A stretch of DNA of 64,000 nt from GCA-2693325 sp964011675 (GCA_964011675.1 CAXGPR010000004.1:22016-86015); one strand, 5' to 3'; positions 9,346 through 18,232 are shown, counted from the stretch's first letter. Made by a program: numbers and translations. Notes: generated by a model not told the origin, from the letters alone.

Positions 9346-10476
9346 ATGAAAATAACGGATATAAAGACGTTTGCCGTAGCACAATTTGTCTATGTCAAGA
9401 TCGAAACTGACTCGGGTTTGCACGGTCTGGGCGAAGCTTCTCTGAGCGGGCGCAGTCTGGCAGTGGTAGAGGCACTGCATGCCATCAAACCCTCTCTAAT
9501 TGGGCAGGACGCCACGCGTATAGAGTTTATATGGCAAGACATATTCCGCGGAACATTTTGGCGTGGCGGTCCCGTTTTACAGTCGGCGCTATCGGGAATT
9601 GACATTGCCCTGTGGGATTTGGCGGGCAAATCATTAAACGTGCCAACCTATCGACTATTGGGTGGTGCCTCACGCGAACGAGTCCTGCTCTATCGCCACG
9701 TGCGCTGTGACAGCATACCAAACATGATAGAGCACGCACACGCGTTGGTCAGTGAAGGCTATCGCGTGCTGCGCATATCACCTTTCGACGCCTTCGCCTC
9801 CGACGGCGTATTTGATGCGGTGCGCGGCCTGTGCGGTGCCGTCGACTACATGGCAGCACTGCGCGAAGCAGTAGGACACGATCCCCAGATCATATTTGAG
9901 GCCCACACGCGCCTCAATCCTCCCCAAGCCATCGAACTCTGTAATAGCCTGATACCCTATCGTCCCTTTTATGTGGAAGATCCCATCCGCTCGGAAAATC
10001 CAGCGTCTTTTGCCCATCTGCGTTCACACACCAACGCGGCCCTCGGCACGGGTGAACAGCTACACGACAAGTGGATATTTCGCACGCTTATTGAAGAAGA
10101 GCTAGTTGACTATTTACGCGTCGATATATGCCATGCCGGCGGCATAACCGAAGGTAAGAAAATCGCTTCTATGGCGGAGGTCCACTATCAGGAACTAGCC
10201 TGTCACTATACGGCAAGTCCCGTCAGCACAGCGGCTATGCTCCATCTCAATCTGTCGATATCAAACTGTGCGGTTCAAGAATTCGCGCCCAGCGGCGGAT
10301 GGATACATGACGTTATACAGACCACGCAAGTGCTGGAGGAAGGATATTTATATGCTTCGGACGCACCGGGCCTAGGCATTGAAATAAACGAGCAGGCCGC
10401 TGCCGCACATCCGCCGACCCTCCCAGACGAACCACCGCACTGGCGACGTCCGGATGGATCGGTAAGCGATTGGTAA
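9346..10476 (+). CDS. Mandelate racemase/muconate lactonizing enzyme family protein (acid-sugar dehydratase-like)
   Basis: I choose ATG 9346 (AGGAAAA 6-8 bases upstream) over the in-frame TTG at 9328, giving 376 residues. The N-terminal cap domain (MKITDIKTFAV) is followed by an (alpha/beta)8 barrel. Likely metal ligands are the glutamates in IIFEAHTRL, YVEDPI and LGTGEQLH; a C-terminal ACHYTASPVSTAA block supplies a probable catalytic histidine. This resembles the galactonate/rhamnonate dehydratase subgroup. The first metal ligand is Glu rather than the usual Asp. It follows the sialidase by 39 bases and is probably co-transcribed. The exact substrate cannot be assigned. Confidence 0.85.
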   Translation: MKITDIKTFAVAQFVYVKIETDSGLHGLGEASLSGRSLAVVEALHAIKPSLIGQDATRIEFIWQDIFRGTFWRGGPVLQSALSGIDIALWDLAGKSLNVPTYRLLGGASRERVLLYRHVRCDSIPNMIEHAHALVSEGYRVLRISPFDAFASDGVFDAVRGLCGAVDYMAALREAVGHDPQIIFEAHTRLNPPQAIELCNSLIPYRPFYVEDPIRSENPASFAHLRSHTNAALGTGEQLHDKWIFRTLIEEELVDYLRVDICHAGGITEGKKIASMAEVHYQELACHYTASPVSTAAMLHLNLSISNCAVQEFAPSGGWIHDVIQTTQVLEEGYLYASDAPGLGIEINEQAAAAHPPTLPDEPPHWRRPDGSVSDW

Positions 10477-10553
10477 AACGGTAGGGAAAGAACGTAAAGG
10501 CGTCTTCCACTTTATTGGATGAATCGGAAGGCGGCTTATTAGATAGAAAAAGC

Positions 10554-13187
10554 TTAGTCTTGCAAACCTGCAAAGGCGCGAACGAATATCAAAGAGCGGC
10601 TCTCGCTGTCCTCTTCAAAGCTGCGATGCTCCCAGCGAAAGCCCGCGTTCATAGTCAGCGAATAGCCCAAATACGAAGACTGATTTGACAGCTGAGCGGC
10701 TAAGACTGTGGCATTAAAGTCATCTTTGAAGCCGGCTGGAACTACTTCCGGTTTGTCTTCCATATTCCTAAATACGTCGAACTCAATGCCGTATTCCACA
10801 TAGGTTGTCGGCATGACAAAGTATTTAGAAGTCAGCATAAAGAAATGCGACCACTCAGTCGTAGCGAGGTCGGTTGCATTGGTCGGATTGATTTTGCGAA
10901 AGATACTCTTCCATCTGGGCCAAAGCTGCACGTTTTCAGATAGCACAATAGGGTAATCCGCCCGGTTGATCATCCCGAGAAAGAGGCGATCATCTCTGGT
11001 GTCTGCGGCAGCACCGCGCTGCTTCGTGAAATCGTACTTTACTTTGTTGTAAATCTTCAATTTGCCCAAGCGCTTATAATCGAGGGTGAAGTAGCCCGTG
11101 CTTATCAGCGCATCCGTCGCTTCTAACGGATCAACAACTTCGCGAAACCCCTCCGGATCTGTCCAGAACAACACGGTATCTTCAATGTTGTCTTCGACAG
11201 AGCGAACGTATTCATACGCCCGAAGTTCTATGCCGGGCCAGTTCCAACGCCCCTGCACAATGGCGTAAAGTTGATCCGAGTTCCGCTTGCTGCTTATCTC
11301 ATCTGTAACGGCCATCCCCACGACCATTTTGACGTTGTCGTTAAGGTGAACGCCTCCGTATGAATTCCACCCGCGCCGGTCTTGTCGATAGGGCAAATCC
11401 GCCAGGTTGTCGTTCTCAAAACGATCTATGATCCCGTTGTTGTTCATGTCGACGCCAAAAAGAAACTCTGGCGCATCTACACCGTACCGCACAAAGGGCT
11501 CGTCGTAGTCGGGCAGCGTGTTATCATTTTGGTTGAAATCAGAAATAAAGTCCGAGTTTTCATCGTAGCCGGGAAAAACCTGCGGATCGGGTAATCCTCC
11601 CGTGCCAAACGGCGTAGTGCCAAAGACAAAATCACCGCCCTGCCAGAGGCGCTGCCAGTCAGGAAAGCGGTCCTGATCGTCATTGTCATCGACGGCTTCA
11701 AAGGAGTAGCGCTGTAAGTTTTCATAGTCGATAAAACCGCGCGTATCGCTCATGAAAGAGCGCGTCGAGTATTCGGGATCGATGCGATAGACCTCGCCAT
11801 AGGCAAAATAGGGATAAGCATCCTGCGAAGCCGTAAGATAGTAAGCGATCCCTTCACCTTGGGCTACTTTATGCTGCTGGAAATTCTGGTTGGGAAAGCG
11901 GCGAAAGGCACGGCTCATCACCCACTCTGAGCGCAGATTAAACCCGTTGGCGTCTTCAATATCGAAGTTGACACCGATAATATCACGTCCCGTAGGAAGC
12001 CCGTAATCAAAGCGCACAAAACGCAGGTTTGATCCATCGCTCACGTTGCCGTGTGCCCGCTCGACAAGTAGGAAGACCGGTTCGTCTTGCCCGTTAACCT
12101 GTAGGTTTGAGGTGACTTCGATACGGTAATCGTTGGCGACGGCCAGTTCGAACTCAATTTCCCGAATGTCCTGAAACTTCTCGACTTTATCATTTTCGTT
12201 GATCTGGAAGTCAGACAACACATTGTACGTCAGCTCTATCGACTCTACGCCATTTGCTTCAATCACTCCTCCGCGACGCACGCCGCCGCGCAGAACGGGT
12301 ACAATTTCCGGATGTTCAACCCCGTCGATAAGAATCCGCTCTGAAAAGAGTCTAGTACCGCCTACGCCATCTTCGGGTGAATCATCGCTGAGACGCAGGA
12401 CAATCGTCTCAACTTGTCCCTCGTTTTGCGCACTCGTCAATACACCTTTTAGCGAGTTACGGCTCAGCTTACGCTTGCTGGAGAAGTTGGCTACGTTGAG
12501 ATAGGTAAAACCGAGCCGGGAAAAGTCGTTGAGATGAACCTTGGCATGCCCACCGAAGAGGTTCGTCACATCCCCGAGTGTCTGACCGCCTGCATTCTCA
12601 CCCAAAACTACGGTTCCAGGCGAAGCGAGACGAGACGAAAGGATGGTTCCTTCGAAGTAGTCAGAGGCAAAATCCCACTGAATGCCGTTAAAAGCGGGCT
12701 TATTAAACGTAAGCGGGGTCAGGCGCGTGTTGATAGCGTCGCCTATCATTAACGCCGAATAGAATCCACCCTTGGACATTGAAGATACGACGAGGTTGCG
12801 GAACCAGGAGCCGTATTTGGGCGCCTTCCGAACGCTCGTTCCCGAGTTAGTGGGGCTATCAATAGACCAATTGTAGATAGAGAAACCGCGCGTCATGTAA
12901 TTGCCATACATGTCGTAGGTGCGAAAACCTTCTAACTCCGTCGAGACGTACCGCTCGTAGTTTTCAGTAGCGTAGTTGGTATACCCATCGCCTGTCCACC
13001 TGTAGAAGTGGTAGAAGCTTTGAGACTGTTCCCACTTACGCATAGAAGGCGTCATCGCCATCTCATACACTTCTACGCCATGGGGCTCACGCCCGCTCAG
13101 AAAGGAAACTTTCTGAGCTTCGACCGGGGCCGTCATTAAGAGGGCCAAGGCGGATACGCTCAACACTAAATTTCTCATTTTTGGCAT
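10554..13187 (-). CDS. Large secreted, probably outer-membrane protein of unknown family
   Basis: The product is 877 residues from ATG 13187 (TAGG 6 bases upstream; GTG 13193 and ATG 13178 are alternatives). It has a signal peptide (MRNLVLSVSALALLMTAPVEA). The mature part is rich in aromatic residues and alternating strands. An N-terminal stretch has many Tyr (GYTNYATENYERY), the centre has acid-rich calcium-binding-like runs (DDNDDQDRFPDW and DMNNNGIIDRFENDN), and the C-terminal half looks like barrel strands, ending in Asp (SLIFVRAFAGLQD). I do not recognise the family. It stands alone, convergent with the enolase-superfamily gene 77 bases away. A surface or outer-membrane role is inferred from the signal peptide and strand pattern. 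Confidence 0.7.
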   Translation of the reverse strand: MPKMRNLVLSVSALALLMTAPVEAQKVSFLSGREPHGVEVYEMAMTPSMRKWEQSQSFYHFYRWTGDGYTNYATENYERYVSTELEGFRTYDMYGNYMTRGFSIYNWSIDSPTNSGTSVRKAPKYGSWFRNLVVSSMSKGGFYSALMIGDAINTRLTPLTFNKPAFNGIQWDFASDYFEGTILSSRLASPGTVVLGENAGGQTLGDVTNLFGGHAKVHLNDFSRLGFTYLNVANFSSKRKLSRNSLKGVLTSAQNEGQVETIVLRLSDDSPEDGVGGTRLFSERILIDGVEHPEIVPVLRGGVRRGGVIEANGVESIELTYNVLSDFQINENDKVEKFQDIREIEFELAVANDYRIEVTSNLQVNGQDEPVFLLVERAHGNVSDGSNLRFVRFDYGLPTGRDIIGVNFDIEDANGFNLRSEWVMSRAFRRFPNQNFQQHKVAQGEGIAYYLTASQDAYPYFAYGEVYRIDPEYSTRSFMSDTRGFIDYENLQRYSFEAVDDNDDQDRFPDWQRLWQGGDFVFGTTPFGTGGLPDPQVFPGYDENSDFISDFNQNDNTLPDYDEPFVRYGVDAPEFLFGVDMNNNGIIDRFENDNLADLPYRQDRRGWNSYGGVHLNDNVKMVVGMAVTDEISSKRNSDQLYAIVQGRWNWPGIELRAYEYVRSVEDNIEDTVLFWTDPEGFREVVDPLEATDALISTGYFTLDYKRLGKLKIYNKVKYDFTKQRGAAADTRDDRLFLGMINRADYPIVLSENVQLWPRWKSIFRKINPTNATDLATTEWSHFFMLTSKYFVMPTTYVEYGIEFDVFRNMEDKPEVVPAGFKDDFNATVLAAQLSNQSSYLGYSLTMNAGFRWEHRSFEEDSESRSLIFVRAFAGLQD

Positions 13188-13278
13188 ACGCACCTAATAG
13201 AGAACGGATTCTATGGAAGTGTCAAACATTATAAGTAGGAGATGAAAATCGAACAAGACCTAATATATCTACGTGCAG

Positions 13279-13938
13279 TCAAGTCGTCACCCACTCAACC
13301 GGGTCAAAATCTCCCTCTCGCTGCACCACTACAAGCAAATCACCGCACTCAACCCGGATTTCCACCGCACTGTCGGTCACTTCGTTAGAAATGCCATCGC
13401 GCACGCCCAATGCTAACGATTCCCCATTAAGAGCGAACTGGAGACCGCGCGTCGTGATGCCTGTAGCTTCTCCCCCTAGGGGGGTTAGGGAGATTTTCTG
13501 TCCAACCTGCGCACGCATTTTCACCGTTCCGCGCACTAGACGAACCTCGCAATAATCGTCTATGATGGACAGAAGCATCGCATCGCCGAACAATTTTAAC
13601 ATGCTCAGGTTCCACAGCCAGTGATCGGTCCGCCCGCCGGTAAAACCAACCAGCGTAGCTTCCCGAACGCCCAAATTCACCGCATAGCGCAGCACCTTCT
13701 GCACGTCCGTGCCCGTGTTGTCGGCATCAACACCTATGACGCGCTCTGGCGGTGCCTCCGCACGTGCATTGGGCGAGAGAGAATCGAGATCTCCAATCAC
13801 CGCGTAGGGCATCACACCATATGCATGGGCGGTATCCGCGCCACCATCGGCGCAGAGAACCACGGGATTCTCTTCCATCAGTCTGTTCCACAGTCCCAGC
13901 GACGGCCTTTCACCGTTACCAACGACAACTGCGCGCAC
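13279..13938 (-). CDS. thiN: Thiamine pyrophosphokinase
   Basis: The 219-residue protein transfers pyrophosphate from ATP to thiamine to make the cofactor TPP. It starts at GTG 13938 with GGAGAG upstream. Family motifs are ADGGADTAHAYGVMP, the catalytic VIGDLDSLS, DADNTGTDVQK and GFTGGRTDHWLWNLSML; the C-terminal beta domain includes SLTPLGGEATGITTRGL. No thi genes or TPP riboswitch were seen next to it, as is usual for a salvage-type kinase. Confidence 0.92.
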   Translation of the reverse strand: MRAVVVGNGERPSLGLWNRLMEENPVVLCADGGADTAHAYGVMPYAVIGDLDSLSPNARAEAPPERVIGVDADNTGTDVQKVLRYAVNLGVREATLVGFTGGRTDHWLWNLSMLKLFGDAMLLSIIDDYCEVRLVRGTVKMRAQVGQKISLTPLGGEATGITTRGLQFALNGESLALGVRDGISNEVTDSAVEIRVECGDLLVVVQREGDFDPVEWVTT

Positions 13939-14025
13939 GAATACTCTCCTATTTTAGTTCGTCTCAGCGATTTCGACCTGTTTGCGTATATTCTAAAATA
14001 AAACTATAAACCCAAGGTGTTCAAT

Positions 14026-14628
14026 ATGCGCCACGCGCTCCTACTCTTGATGGCACTCGCGCTCCATCCGCTCGCGCTTGACGCACAGGAACCCGGATTT
14101 TCCCCCGATCCCCAGTCGGCCTATCCCACATCGTTAACCGGGCGCTGGATCAACGAATTCTACTTCGCGCAACCAGGTCAAACACCGCGTCAGTACTGGC
14201 AAATCATTGAACTCTTATCGGATGGAAGCACGCGGCACAGCTACTTTTCTCGCAATCCAACCGCACAGCCAGCCACCCCATACACCAGCATTATTTCCAA
14301 CTGGCAAGCGGGTTCTTTTATCGATCCACAAGTCGGCAAAAGCACGCTGTCTGTTATCCGTCTTAAGCCAAACCAACAGATCAACTACGATGTAAACCGC
14401 AACCAGTTTCAGCATATACGAGGCAATTTTGGCGCCCAGTTTCGTCGCTATGCTCTATCACCAGACGGTGCGACATTAACGCTTTCAGAGCTGGTCGTGC
14501 TCGAAGTGCCGGGCAACATCGTCATATCTTTTCCCCCCACCGCACGCGACATGATATTTTCTCGCATGTTCACGCAACCGAGCGCCGTCGCCCCGACGAG
14601 TTGGGGACGAATAAAACAAATACGTTAA
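14026..14628 (+). CDS. Secreted protein of unknown function
   Basis: The 200-residue product starts at ATG 14026 (AAGG 9 bases upstream; a GTG at 14017 is in frame). A signal peptide (MRHALLLLMALALHPLALDA) is followed by a small beta-rich domain. It begins SLTGRWINEFYFAQPGQTP and contains QIIELLSDGSTRHSYF, resembling lipocalin-like or 'DUF' secreted domains that open with a GxW motif. No catalytic residues are evident. It is divergent from thiN and overlaps the convergent small gene by 4 bases. Confidence 0.65.
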   Translation: MRHALLLLMALALHPLALDAQEPGFSPDPQSAYPTSLTGRWINEFYFAQPGQTPRQYWQIIELLSDGSTRHSYFSRNPTAQPATPYTSIISNWQAGSFIDPQVGKSTLSVIRLKPNQQINYDVNRNQFQHIRGNFGAQFRRYALSPDGATLTLSELVVLEVPGNIVISFPPTARDMIFSRMFTQPSAVAPTSWGRIKQIR

Positions 14629-14924
14629 GGATCATACTGCACTGAGTGCTCGGACAACCGCTTTCGCACTTCGGCGTCGCTCGGATCGTGCACGCGAACA
14701 AACAGTTCTTGTATCCCCTTTGAAGTCTGTATAACGCCTTTAAAGCCGCCCGGCATTTCGCTCTGTAGCTTGAAATCGCCTGCCGCACAGTGCCGACCAA
14801 TTGATTTGCCGCCAATTGAGCGACTTATAATAACGGCCTCAACTCCGGGTATCCGCTCTATCGCGTCTATGGTCCGCCGTCCTTCTTTGTCAGTTGAACG
14901 ATGCCGACCTCGACCTTTTCCCAC
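14625..14924 (-). CDS. Small conserved-looking basic protein
   Basis: This 99-residue frame starts at GTG 14924, preceded by GAGGTG. The N-terminus is basic (GKGRGRHRSTDKEGRR). The rest has an alpha/beta pattern with IDAIERIPGVEAVIISRSIGG and FKGVIQTSKGIQELFVRV, which looks like a small folded domain. Its 3' end overlaps the convergent secreted protein gene by 4 bases. The codon pattern reads as coding, but I do not recognise a family and assign no function. Confidence 0.55.
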   Translation of the reverse strand: MGKGRGRHRSTDKEGRRTIDAIERIPGVEAVIISRSIGGKSIGRHCAAGDFKLQSEMPGGFKGVIQTSKGIQELFVRVHDPSDAEVRKRLSEHSVQYDP

Positions 14925-14967
14925 GCTTCACCTCATCTATAACACATTCGTCGTGTCTAATTCATTC

Positions 14968-15573
14968 CTATAGCAGACAAAACTCTTCTGGGCCTATCGC
15001 ATCTGCAGTCAGATGCACCTCGGATATAGCGCCGAGAAACCAACAAACGCGGTTCAGACGAACGCCTATAGAAAGCGCTCCCGTGTCTTCCATAGGTGCG
15101 AAATCAATGGGACCGCGATTTTCTTGAATACCGTTCACATAGTTGATCTGCTGCTGACCGTCACAGCTCATGGCAAGGTGATACCAAGCGCCCAACGGAT
15201 GGAAAAAATCTCTGTTGAACAGCGTGCAATCAGAATCCTTTGAGCGAATAAATGTGTCCAAATACCATTGATCGTCGGCTGTAAGGCGAGTTTCAAACAG
15301 CACGCGATCGTCGTGCGCTTGGCCCACGTGAAAAAAGCGCTGCTCTTTCAGTCCTCCTGGATCCGGCCGAAAAACAATCTCAATTGTAAACGCCGTCATA
15401 CCGGCGAGCGGATTTGCCTGGGCAAAGAGTCCATCGTGGACTCCGTCGAATGCCACGGCTTGCCCGCGCGGCGCCTCTACGACCTGAGGTTGTCCTTCTG
15501 CGCGTAGACTGATATCGCCCAATAAGGCAATCGAATTGAGCTCCCAACTCGTTTTTCTCATACGATCATTCAC
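14968..15573 (-). CDS. LamG/concanavalin A-like domain protein
   Basis: The 201-residue protein (GTG 15573; ATG 15561 is an alternative) is almost entirely one jelly-roll lectin-like domain. Diagnostic stretches are AVAFDGVHDGLFAQANPLAG, MTAFTIEIVFRPD, GAWYHLAMSCDGQQQINYVN and LSIGVRLNRVCWFLGAISEV. Such LamG-type domains bind sugars or proteins. It has no signal peptide and no attached catalytic domain, which is unusual, since these domains are normally parts of secreted enzymes. It lies 31 bases downstream of a cupin gene and may be co-transcribed with it. Confidence 0.7.
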   Translation of the reverse strand: MNDRMRKTSWELNSIALLGDISLRAEGQPQVVEAPRGQAVAFDGVHDGLFAQANPLAGMTAFTIEIVFRPDPGGLKEQRFFHVGQAHDDRVLFETRLTADDQWYLDTFIRSKDSDCTLFNRDFFHPLGAWYHLAMSCDGQQQINYVNGIQENRGPIDFAPMEDTGALSIGVRLNRVCWFLGAISEVHLTADAIGPEEFCLL

Positions 15574-15604
15574 CCACCTATTCGACCCGTAGAGACGCGA
15601 TCAT

Positions 15605-16006
15605 TTAACGCCCTCCAGGAGGGGGGCCATCGCCCAACATGGCGCTTATAAAGAGAAATTTTAGCGGCTTATCACCCGTATTGCGGTGCTTGTGAAACAC
15701 GTCGCGCGGGAGCATAACGCAGTCACCCGAACTCAATTGATACGTTTCATCACCGACTTCAACTTCCATCTCCCCTTCCAATATGTAAAATGCCTGTTCC
15801 TGATCTGGATGGGCATGTCCTTCGCCCGACAATCCCCCGGCTTCATACTCGTTTGTGTGGATTACTAATCGCTCGCTGTTAAGCGCCAAAGGACGATCTG
15901 CACGACGGGCATCGGGGCCAATAATTACTCTGGATATGCTACCGGGATGGCCGTGATTCTCCGGCGGTTGGGTAAAACAATCTTTCACGCTGTATTGTTT
16001 GCTCAT
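15605..16006 (-). CDS. Single-domain cupin protein
   Basis: The 133-residue product starts at ATG 16006 after a strong AGGAGG site. Both cupin motifs are visible: GEGHAHPDQEQAFYILEGEMEV (G(X)5HXH(X)3-4E(X)6G type) and, about 20 residues later, GDCVMLPRDVFHKHRNTG. The metal-binding His and Glu residues are intact. The substrate is unknown; the small size fits either an isomerase or a ligand-binding role. Confidence 0.8.
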   Translation of the reverse strand: MSKQYSVKDCFTQPPENHGHPGSISRVIIGPDARRADRPLALNSERLVIHTNEYEAGGLSGEGHAHPDQEQAFYILEGEMEVEVGDETYQLSSGDCVMLPRDVFHKHRNTGDKPLKFLFISAMLGDGPPPGGR

Positions 16007-16073
16007 CGCTGTTACCTCCTGTTTGATTTTTTTAAAGAATAAGCACCGCCGAGCACGACGAGGTTACCACTGC

Positions 16074-16787
16074 TCAATAGGCCTTGAGCTTCTCTAGCAA
16101 GAGCGCAAGGCCGACGATGCACGCTGTCTCTGTCTTGAGCACGCGCGACCCGAGACTAACCAGCGTGAAGTCTCTGTCGCGCAGTGCGTTCCGTTCACTC
16201 CCCGACCAACCACGCTCAGCGCCCACAGCCAAAATGTATGATGACGCGATGCAATGCAAGGACCCCAACGAACCGTCTGCCTCATAGTTGTCTAAGGCAA
16301 GCCGTTCACCGCAAGGCAGATTTGTAATACAGTCTGTAAGCGACGGATGTAGATTGACTTCCGGCAAACGCGTGCAAAAAGCCTGTTCAGCTCCCTCCCG
16401 CAGCAAACGACGATATTCCCCGCCAGCCCACAAACGGCTGTTGAGATAAGATTTCTCTCCCTTATCAGTAGCGACAAAGTGCATCTTCTTCACGCCCTGA
16501 GTCGTCAGGTCTTTTAGTATTCTTCGCGCACTGGGCGGACGCGGCAATCCAACTATAAGCTCCACCGGATAGAGATCTAGCACTTCTACAGCGAAGTTAA
16601 AATCGAGCTGAAGACCGCGTTGCAGGATGCGCGCAATCCGCGCCTTCCCGCGGGGGCCATCAACCAGACCAACGTCAAAACTATCGCCCTCCTTACATCC
16701 GATTACATCTAAGACGTGTCGCGCCCGCGCGTCTTCCAGAGGCAGCAACCGATCCAATTCACCGTCCTGAAAGAGAATAATATTCAA
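16074..16787 (-). CDS. rsmE: 16S rRNA m3U1498 methyltransferase
   Basis: The 237-residue SPOUT-class enzyme methylates U1498 of 16S rRNA using SAM. Its N-terminal PUA-like part has the HVLDVIGCKEGDSFDV pattern, and a knot domain follows. The cofactor-binding signatures are AVGAERGWSGSERNALRD (GPEGG-type loop) and LVSLGSRVLKTETA. The start overlaps the upstream HTH gene stop by 4 bases, so both are made from one transcript. Confidence 0.9.
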   Translation of the reverse strand: MNIILFQDGELDRLLPLEDARARHVLDVIGCKEGDSFDVGLVDGPRGKARIARILQRGLQLDFNFAVEVLDLYPVELIVGLPRPPSARRILKDLTTQGVKKMHFVATDKGEKSYLNSRLWAGGEYRRLLREGAEQAFCTRLPEVNLHPSLTDCITNLPCGERLALDNYEADGSLGSLHCIASSYILAVGAERGWSGSERNALRDRDFTLVSLGSRVLKTETACIVGLALLLEKLKAY

Positions 16788-17008
16788 ACGTTTATCCCAT
16801 CTTCACCTACGACGATTTCTTCGCGCGCGCACTCCAACCCATCACAAAGGCGCACGACGATATCCTCTTCAACCTCACACTCACCTTGAACTATGATCTC
16901 GGTTAGTCGTTCGTAACTGATGCCAACGAGGTTTGCGATCTGGTGTTTGAAGAGGAATTTGTGGCGCAGCATTACCTTTTGCAGCGCTTCAACGTCAATT
17001 CGCGGCAT
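16784..17008 (-). CDS. Small helix-turn-helix protein
   Basis: The 74-residue product is predicted to be all-helical with an XRE/Cro-like helix-turn-helix: KHQIANLVGISYERLTEIIV. The N-terminal part (MPRIDVEALQKVMLRHKF) and the C-terminal acidic helix (CDGLECAREEIVV) fit a compact DNA-binding protein. It lacks any sensor domain. It precedes and overlaps rsmE by 4 bases. DNA targets are unknown; autoregulation of this small operon would be a typical arrangement but is not shown. Confidence 0.65.
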   Translation of the reverse strand: MPRIDVEALQKVMLRHKFLFKHQIANLVGISYERLTEIIVQGECEVEEDIVVRLCDGLECAREEIVVGEDGINV

Positions 17009-17315
17009 AGCTTGCGTCTCTTTTCATGCAGAACTTATATACGTGAGAGCGCATCTCTACAGCGACGTGCACATGCGATAAAGACCGCGCCAAGATAGAA
17101 TTATCCAATAGTTCGTAAATATTTAATAAATTTAGATATAGGTCAACACAGCATCCGGCTCTGTAGAGAACAGATAGCACCATTGGATTTTCGCACTGCG
17201 TATTTTGCACGGCACGCCGATAAAAAACTGTATATGCGGACTACGCGAGCAAAGAGTATTCTTGATCTGCAAATTATTTACTACTCTTACTCAAAGCCCG
17301 TTCCATTCTTTACAT
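17009..17315. other. Non-coding region between divergent genes
   Basis: This 307-base stretch separates the HTH/rsmE operon (leftward) from the small coiled-coil gene (rightward). It is AT-rich in the middle (around 17095-17140) and should hold both promoters. I saw no credible gene, repeat or RNA fold in it. Confidence 0.4.
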
Positions 17316-17663
17316 ATGGATTTCAGAGTGGATTCAATAGATCTCGACACAAAGTTATTTTACATATTCATCTGCGTGGGTTCACTGGGCATGGCGATAC
17401 GTATAATGGCTCACTTCTCCGCTGAAGCAGCCCGAATACGGCCCAAGCTAGGTAAGCTGAACCATGCCCTCACCGTCTTGCGTGAGCGTGCTCAGACGTG
17501 TAAACCCAATATCGAAGTCTTACAAGGAATCACCGCTCCGCTGCGCGATAGAGAAAAGATGCTGCGCACATATCATGAGCAGCTGCTACAAATAGATTTA
17601 GAACAGATGCATAAAGAAAATGAAGAGATCCAAGAAAAAAAGGAAAACAGAGCCGCCACATAA
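17316..17663 (+). CDS. Small membrane-anchored coiled-coil protein
   Basis: The 115-residue product is read from ATG 17316; the upstream open frame lacks protein-like character. It has one membrane segment near the N-terminus (FYIFICVGSLGMAIRIM). The rest is predicted helical, rich in K, E, Q and R, and ends in a heptad-like charged stretch (EQMHKENEEIQEKKENRAA). The layout is like small cell-envelope scaffold proteins, but no family is recognised. Confidence 0.5.
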   Translation: MDFRVDSIDLDTKLFYIFICVGSLGMAIRIMAHFSAEAARIRPKLGKLNHALTVLRERAQTCKPNIEVLQGITAPLRDREKMLRTYHEQLLQIDLEQMHKENEEIQEKKENRAAT

Positions 17664-17678
17664 AGTAACATTCCACAA

Positions 17679-18178
17679 TTAATAGCCCATTTTCTGCCGC
17701 CCGTATAACCTTGAAAAATAGAGATAGATGGACGACAAATCCGGGTTTTTCAATGCCTCTACTAGAAGGTCTGCCACGTATGACGACGGTGCACACGTGG
17801 AAAAAGCGCATAGTCAAACCCAACTAGATGCGGAGCTGGCAGCACGTACCGCTCGCCAAATAGGGCCGTGTCATAGCCAGCCGAACGCAAGACCTCTATC
17901 AGCGTAGTCTCACGCAATCACGTGCGCGCCATTGACGGATACTCTGGCAATACGCCCTCTTCGGCATAATTGCCCAAGTAGTCCATTCAGCTCCGACTAT
18001 ACTGACCCGTTAGGAGAGTCGAACGCGAAGGCATACAGACAGGATTGTTGCTAACAGCAATGCCCTGACTCGCCAGGCGATCGATATGGGGCGTGAACTC
18101 ATAGTTTCTCTTCCTGCAATCAAACCGCTTGTGGCAGCCATTTATAGATGTCGGCCAATCAGCCCAACGATGCTGCAA
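17679..18178 (-). pseudogene. Decayed sulfatase gene
   Basis: Reading the minus strand gives clear type I sulfatase sequence: EFTPHIDRLASQGIAVSNN, then the maturation motif VCMPSRSTLLTGQ (C-x-P-S-R, cysteine normally converted to formylglycine). The frame meets TGA at 17987-17989, continues as MDYLGNYAEEGVLPEYPSM, meets TGA at 17918-17920, and continues as LRETTLIEVLRSAGYDTALF and PHLVGFDYALFPRVHRRHT. It reaches TAG at 17762. A shifted frame then encodes DLLVEALKNPDLSSIYLYF and stops at 17679. Sulfatases are usually over 400 residues; only about 170 codons remain, so there are two nonsense codons, a frameshift and probably an internal deletion. Confidence 0.85.
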
Positions 18179-18232
18179 CTACGCACTTTTTGCACCTAGG
18201 GTCACTGCGCTGTATCAGGCGAGCCCTCGACC

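Noticed and set aside
10480..10550. Weak hairpin between the enolase-family gene and the 877-residue gene
   Set aside because: The stem is short with a G-U pair and a large loop; too weak to call a terminator.
17530..17823. Minus-strand 97-codon frame
   Set aside because: It overlaps the coiled-coil gene and the sulfatase remnant in another frame and lacks protein-like features.
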